In this document: one piece after another, positions 41,772 through 48,521 of the stretch | Layout: each line of letters begins with the position of its first letter | Numbering within the stretch: the stretch's first letter is position 1 | The notes under the pieces: model-generated | What the model was told of the DNA's origin: nothing | What the model saw: the letters and a program-made list of their open reading frames with translations, nothing else | Databases searched by the model: none | Program-made: the position numbers and the translations under genes | Source: Caulobacteraceae bacterium | Lineage (GTDB): Bacteria; Pseudomonadota; Alphaproteobacteria; Caulobacterales; Caulobacteraceae | DNA: 64,000 nt | Direction: 5' to 3' | NCBI GenBank assembly: GCA_947478785.1 | Contig: CANJXI010000007.1 | Span: 1-64,000, forward strand

Positions 41772-42347
41772 ATGTCCGAGATCGTGGCGCCCGCCAGGGC
41801 CGAGAAGACCGTCGAGGTCGTCCGCGGCCAGCTCCACAGGTTCATGCTGATTCCCGTCATGCCTCACCACGTCAAATGGTTTGACGCCGGGCCGGTGAGC
41901 TTCGGCGTCGAGGCCCGCGTTCTGGGCGACTCCAAAGGCAATATCAACGAGCGGGGCGCCAGCATCCACGTGTTCAATGCCGAACATAAGGAAGAATACG
42001 CTCGGTTCGACTGCTTCGAGAAATACCCACACTACCACTACATACTGAACGCCGATCAGCACAACATCGTCTGGGGCTACGACCCGGCCATCAACGGCCC
42101 GATGCTCGCCTGGTCGCTCGAGGTCATCCGCACCCGCCTGCCGGCGATCCTGCGCGCGTCGGGCGCCATGGCGCTGGCCGAACGGGTCGAGGCGGAGGGC
42201 TTCGACACCTCTGTTCTGCCCGGGGTGGAAAAGGCCATGACCGCGGCCTGGCAACGGACCTTCCCAGGCGCCGACATGATCCAGGAAGGCTATGAATGGT
42301 ACAACCGCTGGAAGGCGCTGCACCCGAACTTCAACACGGTGGACTGA
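41772..42347 (+). CDS. Uncharacterised protein paired with dodecin
   Basis: A 191-residue soluble protein, not recognised. It has a conserved-looking core GPVSFGVEARVLGDSKGNIN, then ASIHVFNAEHKEEYARFDCF and EKYPHYHYILNADQHNIVWG with a cluster of His, Tyr and Asp that could bind metal or a cofactor, and a helical C-terminal half (LAWSLEVIRTRLPAILRASG ... GADMIQEGYEWYNRWKALHP). No signal peptide. The ATG at 41772 has GGGGAAGCGAA just before it; the longer frame was rejected. Twenty-five bases downstream on the same strand is dodecin, so the two are probably one unit. A role in flavin or CoA-ester metabolism is only inference from this neighbour. Confidence 0.7.
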   Translation: MSEIVAPARAEKTVEVVRGQLHRFMLIPVMPHHVKWFDAGPVSFGVEARVLGDSKGNINERGASIHVFNAEHKEEYARFDCFEKYPHYHYILNADQHNIVWGYDPAINGPMLAWSLEVIRTRLPAILRASGAMALAERVEAEGFDTSVLPGVEKAMTAAWQRTFPGADMIQEGYEWYNRWKALHPNFNTVD

Positions 42348-42372
42348 CGCACAGGCCACGGGGGAGCGAAAC

Positions 42373-42597
42373 ATGAGTGTCTACCGGGTGACCGATATCA
42401 TCGGCTCCAGCGAGAAGAGCTGGGAGGACGCGGCCCGGCACGCGCTGTCGGTCGCGGCCCGCACCCTGCGCGACCTGCGGGTCGCGGAGGTCGTGGAACA
42501 GGACATCGCCCTGGGGAGCGACGGCCAGATCGAAAGCTTCCGCATCAAGCTTCGGGTCAGCTTCAAGTACGAAGCCCCCTGGGTGCAGCCGACCTAA
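42373..42597 (+). CDS. Dodecin
   Basis: A 74-residue dodecin: MSVYRVTDIIGSSEKSWEDA then ARTLRDLRVAEVVEQDI and FRIKLRVSFKYE, the beta-alpha-beta-beta fold that assembles into hollow dodecamers. Bacterial dodecins bind flavins (FMN, riboflavin) and sometimes CoA and act as storage or buffering proteins. The conserved Trp of the flavin sandwich is in KSWEDA. GGGGAGC precedes the ATG. It lies in the same direction as the uncharacterised gene before it and the secreted esterase 87 bases after. Confidence 0.9.
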   Translation: MSVYRVTDIIGSSEKSWEDAARHALSVAARTLRDLRVAEVVEQDIALGSDGQIESFRIKLRVSFKYEAPWVQPT

Positions 42598-42684
42598 GGC
42601 GCTTGGCAGCCGGCAAGCCGTGGGTCATCCTCGGAACTTCGAGGCGCGTCGGTCGGGTCACATGGCCACGCGGGGGGAACACAC

Positions 42685-43989
42685 ATGAGCAAGCTGATCG
42701 CCATTCTGGCTGGGGCGCTTTCCTGCGCCGCCGGCCTCGTGCCCATGGCCATGGCGCAGCCCACCACCCTGCCGCCCGGCGCCAACACCACCGATCCCAA
42801 CGCCCCGTTCTTCGTCGACCTGAGCGGGCTCGACATGCGCACCCGCCCGCCCACGCGCGATCCGCTGAACCCCAGGTACCCGCTGGCCACCGCCATCGCC
42901 GACGGTCAGCTGCCGCCCAAGGGGGCGGAGGGCAACTTCATCATCGGCCCCTCGCACCCGGCCGCGCCAGAGACCCAGGTCCAGGCCGGGGTCCCGAAGG
43001 GCCGGGTCATCACCTTCACCATGACTTCAACCGACAGCATCATCTACCACCCCGGCATCGTCCGCGAGGACCGCACGGCCGACGGCGCGGCCGCCAGGCC
43101 CTCCACCGCGCCGGGCGACCCGTCCAACGTCATCATCACCACCGGCCGCCCCGGCGTCTGGAGCCGCACCGTGTGGGTCTATGTTCCGCAGCAGTACAAG
43201 CGCGGGTCGGCCGCCCCCTTCATGGTCGCCAGCGCCGGCGACGCCACCTTCTTCACGGTGCTCGACAACCTCATCGCGCAACGGCGCATTCCGACGATCA
43301 TCGCCGTCGCCATCGGGCCGGGCGGCCAGGATGGGCAGGGCAGCGAGCGGGGCGTGGAATTCGACACGGTGTCGGGGACCTTCGCCCAGTGGATCGAGAG
43401 CGAGGTCCTGCCGCTGGTGGAAAAGAACGCCGGCGTCAGCCTGACCCACGATCCGGAGGGCCGCGCGGCCATGGGCGGCAGTTCGAGCGGGGTGGCGGCC
43501 TTCACCATGGCCTGGTTCCGCCCCGACCTCTACCGCCGCGTGCTGGCCTATTCGCCGACCTTCGTGAACCAGCAGTGGCCGCACAACCCGGCCCTGCCCG
43601 GCGGCGCCTGGGAATATCACAGCCCCTGGCCGGGACCGGCCCGCCCGGGGCCGAATCTGATGACCACCGGCTACAACCCGCCCGTGGCCACCGACACCCC
43701 GCCTGGCCTGCCGCTGATCCCCAACACGCCGGCCCGCCCAATCCGCATGTGGTTCGAGGTGGGCGACCGCGACATCTTCTACGGCGGCCTCACGCCGGAC
43801 GGCATGCACGACTGGGTGCTGGCCAGCGAAAACATGGCCAGGGCGCTCGCCGCCAAGGGCTACCACTACCAGTTCGTCTTCGCCCGCAACGCCGGGCATG
43901 TGGATGGGCCGACCCGCGCCCAGACCCTGCCTTCGGCGCTTGAGTGGGTGTGGCAGGGCTACAGCCCCGCGCGGAAATCCCCTCGGTGA
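42685..43989 (+). CDS. Secreted esterase, enterochelin-esterase-like alpha/beta hydrolase
   Basis: A 434-residue exported hydrolase. A signal peptide (LIAILAGALSCAAGLVPMAM, cut before QPTT) leads to a divergent N-terminal part with an immunoglobulin-like strand pattern and then a Fes/esterase-D-type catalytic domain. The nucleophile elbow is MGGSSSGVAAFTMAWF, the Asp may lie in WFEVGDRDIFYGG, and the catalytic His is in ARNAGHVDGP. RTVWVYVPQQYKRGSAAPF is the usual start of the alpha/beta fold. It probably hydrolyses ester bonds of phenolic or glycosidic compounds outside the cytoplasm, feeding the oxidative enzymes nearby (inference). Confidence 0.87.
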   Translation: MSKLIAILAGALSCAAGLVPMAMAQPTTLPPGANTTDPNAPFFVDLSGLDMRTRPPTRDPLNPRYPLATAIADGQLPPKGAEGNFIIGPSHPAAPETQVQAGVPKGRVITFTMTSTDSIIYHPGIVREDRTADGAAARPSTAPGDPSNVIITTGRPGVWSRTVWVYVPQQYKRGSAAPFMVASAGDATFFTVLDNLIAQRRIPTIIAVAIGPGGQDGQGSERGVEFDTVSGTFAQWIESEVLPLVEKNAGVSLTHDPEGRAAMGGSSSGVAAFTMAWFRPDLYRRVLAYSPTFVNQQWPHNPALPGGAWEYHSPWPGPARPGPNLMTTGYNPPVATDTPPGLPLIPNTPARPIRMWFEVGDRDIFYGGLTPDGMHDWVLASENMARALAAKGYHYQFVFARNAGHVDGPTRAQTLPSALEWVWQGYSPARKSPR

Positions 43990-43990
43990 G

Positions 43991-44386
43991 TCAAGCCGCG
44001 GCCGGTGACGGATTGCGCCAGTGGAGCTCGACCATGGCGCCGCTGGGGTCACGCACGATGATCTGGCGGCGCGGGCTGGTCTCGGTCCCGAAGGTCTCGA
44101 ACGGCAGGCCGCAGCCCTCCACCCGGGCCAGCACCGTCTCATAGTCGCCGATCGAGAACGCGACATGGTCGAGCGCGGCGCCGCGCGACTCCGCCGTCGG
44201 CTCGTCGGCGGTGCTGAGGTGGACGATGGGCCTGTCGCCGGCGTAGAGCCACGCCCCCGGCCGTCCGGACAGGGTCTGCGGCCGCCAGCCTTCGGTCAGG
44301 CCCAGCGTGTCCATGAAGAAGGCCTTCGTCGCCGTCAGGTCGGACGTGCGGATGTTGATGTGGTGAAGATCGCTGATCAGGGACAT
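43991..44386 (-). CDS. VOC-family protein (glyoxalase/bleomycin-resistance fold)
   Basis: A 131-residue metalloprotein with the vicinal-oxygen-chelate fold of two beta-alpha-beta3 units. HINIRTSDLTATKAFFMDTL (about 9-28) gives the first metal His; DHVAFSIGDYETVLARVEG (about 71-89) the second; and FIVRDPSGAMVELHW-like sequence (here IIVRDPSGAMVELHWR) the Glu ligand. The family includes dioxygenases, isomerases and drug-binding proteins; which it is cannot be decided. Its stop is one base from the esterase stop (convergent). The position at the end of the catabolic region fits a small ring-cleavage or isomerase role, but this is inference. Confidence 0.85.
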   Translation of the reverse strand: MSLISDLHHINIRTSDLTATKAFFMDTLGLTEGWRPQTLSGRPGAWLYAGDRPIVHLSTADEPTAESRGAALDHVAFSIGDYETVLARVEGCGLPFETFGTETSPRRQIIVRDPSGAMVELHWRNPSPAAA

Positions 44387-44523
44387 GGGGGCCGGCTTCG
44401 CAAAGGTTGAGGCTTCACGATACGCTGGCCTGTGGCGCCGTCAAATTTCCAACGGCCTGTCATCTCGGCGCAATGGGATCGCCATAGCTGTCAACAGCGC
44501 AACCGCGTCCAGGGAGTGAGCCC

Positions 44524-45273
44524 ATGACCGAACTCGAAATCGAACCCTTGGCCCGTTCGATCAACCTGCGGGACCTGGGCGGCATCGCCGCGATCGACGG
44601 ACGCCAGGTGCGGCCGGGCCTCGTCTTCCGCGCCGCCGCGCTCAGCGAACTGACGCCTTTCGAGCATGCCCACCTGGCGGGCCTTGGCCTGGGTTCGGTC
44701 ATCGACCTTCGCAACAACCAGGAGCGGGCCGAGCATCCCACCCCGTGGAAGGACCTCGGCGCCCGCGCCTACTGGGCGCTCGACTACGAGCCCTCGCACA
44801 CCGGGGGCCTGAGCGGCGTTTTCGGCAACGACGGGTTCACCCGCGAGATCGCCCATGCGGCCATGGTCCGGACCTACCGCGACATCGCTTTCCGTCACGT
44901 GGACTCGCTGCGCAGGCTGTTCGGCGACGTGGCGCGCGGCGCGCCGGTGCTCTTCCACTGCACCTCCGGCAAGGACCGGACCGGCGTGGCCGCGGCCATG
45001 CTGCTCACCGCGCTCGGCGTTGCGCGCGAGGCCATCGCCGCCGACTATCTGCGGAGCCTCGACTTCGACGTCCTGGCCAGCCCCGCCTTCCGCGACTGCC
45101 CGCCCGAACGCCGCGAGGCCATGGCCCCGGTCTATTCGGTCCACCGGGACTACCTGGACGCCATGTTCGAATCCCTCGACAGCCGCCACGGTTCGGCCGA
45201 GGGCTTCCTGACGGGACCTGTCGGCCTCGGCGCCGCCGACCTCTCGGCCCTGCGCGGGCGGCTGTTGGCGTAG
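44524..45273 (+). CDS. Tyrosine-protein phosphatase (second paralogue)
   Basis: A 249-residue protein of the same Y_phosphatase3 family as the gene at 13285-14058. SINLRDLGGIAAIDGRQVRP at the N-terminus, LVFRAAALSELTPFEHAHL, VIDLRNNQERAEHPTPW, and the P-loop FHCTSGKDRTGVAAAMLLTA with the CX5R nucleophile and Arg; then AIAADYLRSLDFD. The two paralogues share the framework but differ in most surface loops, so they are not recent duplicates. GGGAGTGAGCCC precedes the ATG. Monocistronic, between the VOC and methyltransferase genes. Substrate unknown. Confidence 0.87.
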   Translation: MTELEIEPLARSINLRDLGGIAAIDGRQVRPGLVFRAAALSELTPFEHAHLAGLGLGSVIDLRNNQERAEHPTPWKDLGARAYWALDYEPSHTGGLSGVFGNDGFTREIAHAAMVRTYRDIAFRHVDSLRRLFGDVARGAPVLFHCTSGKDRTGVAAAMLLTALGVAREAIAADYLRSLDFDVLASPAFRDCPPERREAMAPVYSVHRDYLDAMFESLDSRHGSAEGFLTGPVGLGAADLSALRGRLLA

Positions 45274-45309
45274 GCGGAAAACCCCTCCAGACCGGCAGGA
45301 CAGGCGAGG

Positions 45310-46065
45310 TCAGCAGATCACCATGCCCTGGCCGGTGGGCAGGTCGAGGACGAAATAGCCCCGCTCGGCGAACCAGGCCCGCTCGCGGGTCATCTGCTCG
45401 TGATAGGGCGTCCAACCGAAGTCATCCAGGACGATGACGCCGCCCGGCGCCATGCGCCCGAACAGGCCCTCCAGCGCGCCGATCTCGGCGTTGGCGTTGT
45501 TCATGTCGATGTGCAGGAAGGCGATCCTGTCGGGGGCCGCCGTGGCGAAGCTCTCGGGCACGCTCCCCTGGGTGATCACCACGTTCGGCAGGTCGGCGAA
45601 GCGCGCGCGGACGCGTCCCTCCAGGCCGGGGCCATGCGCGGCCAGGCCATGCAGCGCCACGTCATCGGCGCCGTCGAAGAGGTCGTAGAGGAACATCCTG
45701 CGCGGGCTGTCCGCCAGGGCGGCCACGTCATAGAGGATCCGCGCCGTGGTGCCCTCGTAGCAGCCGCACTCCACCAGATCGCCGTCCGTCCGCAGCGCCT
45801 GGCGCACCGCCCAGGCCAGCGTCACCGTGCGCCACACGATGGTGCGTTCCACCGGGGTCACGGCATGGGCGTTGAACGCCGTGACGAAGGCCTCGTCCTT
45901 CGTCCAGCCCTGCGACTTGCTCCAGGTGATCAGGTTGTCGCCGGCGAAGACGCCGCAGTCGGGCCTGAAGGACGCGACCAGGTCATCCAGCGCCTTAAAG
46001 AAGCCCTGGCTGTTCCGGACGGCGAAGAAGACATGCCCTTGGAAGAACGGCCACTTGAGTTGCAT
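45310..46065 (-). CDS. TylF/MycF-like class I methyltransferase
   Basis: A 251-residue protein with the SAM-dependent fold. LVECGCYEGTTARILYDVAA (about 96-115) is the SAM-binding loop, FLYDLFDGADD the following acidic strand end, and IAFLHIDMNNANAEIGALEG (about 180-199) with GGVIVLDDFGWTPYHEQM holds the acidic residues that bind the metal in the TylF/MycF family. Members methylate sugar or phenolic hydroxyls; here no glycosyltransferase or polyketide genes are near, and an alternative role on surface polysaccharide or small phenols is possible. Alone on the minus strand, 50 bases downstream of the PdeA-like gene. Confidence 0.82.
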   Translation of the reverse strand: MQLKWPFFQGHVFFAVRNSQGFFKALDDLVASFRPDCGVFAGDNLITWSKSQGWTKDEAFVTAFNAHAVTPVERTIVWRTVTLAWAVRQALRTDGDLVECGCYEGTTARILYDVAALADSPRRMFLYDLFDGADDVALHGLAAHGPGLEGRVRARFADLPNVVITQGSVPESFATAAPDRIAFLHIDMNNANAEIGALEGLFGRMAPGGVIVLDDFGWTPYHEQMTRERAWFAERGYFVLDLPTGQGMVIC

Positions 46066-46115
46066 GCCGGCGGACTAACATGGCCGCCGCCCAGCGCCCA
46101 GGGGCGAGCGGAACC

Positions 46116-47783
46116 CTAACCCCGGGACCCCTTGGCCTTCACCGGGGCCGCGCCGTCGACGTAGCTTTCGTTGAGGTAGACCTCGGCCTCCTGGGCCGAC
46201 AGCGCGGGCGCGTAACCGAAGCCCTGGCCATAGTCGCAGCCCAGCGCGAGCAGCTGGCGGGCCATGCCGGCGTTCTCGACACCCTCGGCGACGACCTCCA
46301 GCTGCAGGTCCTGGCCCAGCTTGACGACGGAGGAGACGATGGTCGCCGAGCCCTCGTTGGTGGCCATGGTGCGCACGAAGTAGCGGTCGATCTTCAGCGT
46401 GTCGAAGGGCAGGCGCGTGAGGTAGGACAGCGACGAGAAGCCGGTGCCGAAGTCGTCGAGCGCCAGCGCCGCGCCGGCCGAGCGCAGGTCGTTCAGGATG
46501 ATCGCCGCGCGGTCGGGATCGCGCATGACGTCGCCTTCGGTGACTTCCAGCTTCAACGCGCCCGGCGGCAGGCCGGTCTCGCGGCGGATGGCGGCGACGT
46601 CGGAGACCAGATCCGGCCGGTTGATCTCGCCGGTGGAGAGGTTCACCGCCACGGTGAGCTCACCGGCGGCCTTGTGCTTGAGGCGCCAGGCGGCGAGCTG
46701 GCCCGCGGCCGTGCGCATCATCATCGCGCCCAGTTCCTCCATCAGGCCCATCTCCTCGCAGAGCGGCAGGAAGACCTCCGGGGTCAAGAGGCCCCGGCGC
46801 GGGTGGCGCCAGCGGACCAGGGCCTCGAAGCCCGACAGAGCGCCGGTCGAGAGCCGCACGATCGGCTGGTAGAAGGGCAGCAGCTCGCCACGGCTGAGCG
46901 CGCCCTTGAGGTCGCCCTCCAGGGCCAGGCGGGACAGGCCGTCGCTTTCCAGGCCGCGGCCATAGGCGGCGGCCCCGCCCCGGCCGTTGCTCTTGGCCGA
47001 TTCCACGGCGAGCTCGGCGCGGCGCAGCAGTTCGGCGGCCTCGGGCGCATCGGCGCCGCCATGGGCCTCCACCGCGCCGATCGACAGCGTCGGATGGATG
47101 TCGAAGCCCGCGACCCTGAGCGGCTGCTCCAGCGCCCGGCGCAGAGCTTCGGGACCCGGGGAAGCTCCGGCCAGGGAAAGGGCTGCGAACTCGTCCTCGC
47201 CGATCCGGGCCACGATGGCCTCCGACGGAAAGGCCGCGGCCAGGCGCGAGCCCAGCGCCGCCAGCACGAGGTCGGCGCGTTCGTGGCCCAGGGCCTCGTT
47301 CAGCCGGCGCAGGCGGTCGAGGTCGGCGACGATCAGTTCATAGCGCCCAGCAGTCTGCAGCTGTTCGCGGGCCCGGGTGATGAAGCTCTGGCGATCCAGG
47401 AGACCGGTCAGCCGGTCCTGCTCGGAGGCGGCGAAGCGGATTTCGGGGGCGACCACGCCGGCGGCGCGGCAGCCCTCCTCCAGCCATACGCCCCGCCAGA
47501 TGGAGACCCCGGCGCCGCGCATGCGCAGCCGGACGGCCACCTCCGAGCCCGGCTCCTGGACACGGAGGATCTCTTCGGCGTAGGCGCGGTCCTGCGGCAG
47601 GGCGAGCGCGCGGAGCGCGGCGGAGGAACAGTCGGGGGCCAACGGCCCAAGACCGAGCGCGCGGGTCGAGCCGGTGAGCCGCATGCGGTCGCGCTCGGGC
47701 TCCCAGACCCACAGGCAGACGTCGGCCGCGCCCAACGCCTCGAGCGTCGCGGTGGCGTCCCACATCCATCGGTCGTTCGGCAT
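46116..47783 (-). CDS. pdeA: PdeA-like cyclic-di-GMP phosphodiesterase (PAS-GEDEF-EAL)
   Basis: A 555-residue protein. A PAS-like domain (about 10-115) precedes a GGDEF domain whose active site reads GEDEF (in ARIGEDEFAAL) with no I-site, and an EAL domain with every catalytic residue: FEALVRW, AVNLSTG, LEVTEGD, LDDFGTGFSS, LKIDRYF, AEGVEN and YGQGF. This is the layout of Caulobacter PdeA, in which the GEDEF domain binds GTP and activates c-di-GMP hydrolysis. The protein ends KGSRG; in PdeA the terminal Arg-Gly is part of the CpdR-ClpXP degradation signal (recollection). Start ATG 47783; GTG and TTG lie in the two codons before. It would keep c-di-GMP low in swarmer cells and be destroyed at the swarmer-to-stalked transition. 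Confidence 0.85.
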   Translation of the reverse strand: MPNDRWMWDATATLEALGAADVCLWVWEPERDRMRLTGSTRALGLGPLAPDCSSAALRALALPQDRAYAEEILRVQEPGSEVAVRLRMRGAGVSIWRGVWLEEGCRAAGVVAPEIRFAASEQDRLTGLLDRQSFITRAREQLQTAGRYELIVADLDRLRRLNEALGHERADLVLAALGSRLAAAFPSEAIVARIGEDEFAALSLAGASPGPEALRRALEQPLRVAGFDIHPTLSIGAVEAHGGADAPEAAELLRRAELAVESAKSNGRGGAAAYGRGLESDGLSRLALEGDLKGALSRGELLPFYQPIVRLSTGALSGFEALVRWRHPRRGLLTPEVFLPLCEEMGLMEELGAMMMRTAAGQLAAWRLKHKAAGELTVAVNLSTGEINRPDLVSDVAAIRRETGLPPGALKLEVTEGDVMRDPDRAAIILNDLRSAGAALALDDFGTGFSSLSYLTRLPFDTLKIDRYFVRTMATNEGSATIVSSVVKLGQDLQLEVVAEGVENAGMARQLLALGCDYGQGFGYAPALSAQEAEVYLNESYVDGAAPVKAKGSRG

Positions 47784-47824
47784 CACCAAGTTCGGCCGCC
47801 CAGACTTCCACGAGCCCGTGTCGG

Positions 47825-48436
47825 CTAGACCGACACACCTTCGTCCGGGCCATCAGGCGCGCGCAGGGGCGAGACCTGGCCGAACAGGACATGATCTCGC
47901 CAGTCGCCGTTAATTTTCAGATAAGCCTTGGCATATCCCTCCTCGGCGAAGCCCGCCTTCACGAGCAGCCGGCGGGAGGGCAGGTTGTCGGGAATGCAGG
48001 CCGCTTCCAGCCGGTGGAGGCCCAGCGTGCGGAAGGCGAAGTCGCCCAGCGCGCGGACCGCCGCCAGGGTGTGGCCGTTGCGGGCGAAAGGCTTGCCGCA
48101 CCAATAGCCTACCGAGCCCGTCTGGGCGACGCCGCGGCGGATGTTGGACAGGGTTATGCCGCCGGTCAGGGTGTCGTCGGCGGCCCGCACGACAAAGAAC
48201 GGATAGGCCGCGCCCACCTCCCGGTCGCGGGCGTAGGCGACCAGTCTGCGGCGGAACGCCGCGCGGCTGAGATCGTCGGCCGGCCAGGTCGGCTCCCAGG
48301 GCTGCAGGAAGGCCCGCGAAACGGCCCGAAGTTCGCGCCATTCCGGATAGTCCGCGGCCCTGGGCGGCCGCAGCCGCACGCCGTCGCCATCGACCCGCAG
48401 GCCGCTCTCCGGCGCGATCCAGTCCAGCAGGGCCAT
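47825..48436 (-). CDS. rimJ: GNAT-family acetyltransferase, RimJ-like
   Basis: A 203-residue N-acetyltransferase of the RimJ/RimL branch. VRLRPPRAADYPEWRELRAV at the start, PFFVVRAADDTLTGGITLSN and GSVGYWCGKPFARNGHTLAA (acetyl-CoA loop, in place of Q/RxxGxG), then LGLHRLEAACIPDNLPSRRL LVKAGF form the standard motifs (the last two quoted separately: LHRLEAACIPDNLPS, LLVKAGFAEEG). Family members acetylate the N-termini of ribosomal proteins S5 and L12; other small substrates are possible. Shares a short divergent promoter region with the DNA-repair helicase. Ends 41 bases before the PdeA-like start. Confidence 0.85.
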   Translation of the reverse strand: MALLDWIAPESGLRVDGDGVRLRPPRAADYPEWRELRAVSRAFLQPWEPTWPADDLSRAAFRRRLVAYARDREVGAAYPFFVVRAADDTLTGGITLSNIRRGVAQTGSVGYWCGKPFARNGHTLAAVRALGDFAFRTLGLHRLEAACIPDNLPSRRLLVKAGFAEEGYAKAYLKINGDWRDHVLFGQVSPLRAPDGPDEGVSV

Positions 48437-48521
48437 GGGGGAAAGGTCGCCGAATCCCGGTGGGCGTCAAGAGTCCCGTGGCGCTTGGCGAAACGGAACG
48501 GGAACATGCTATAGGACGGGG

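Noticed and set aside
44524-45273. The two tyrosine phosphatases as a recent duplication
   Set aside because: They share only the family motifs; most loops and lengths differ and the flanks are unrelated.
45310-47783. TylF-like methyltransferase as part of an antibiotic cluster
   Set aside because: No glycosyltransferase, polyketide or peptide-synthase genes are near; neighbours are signalling and housekeeping genes.
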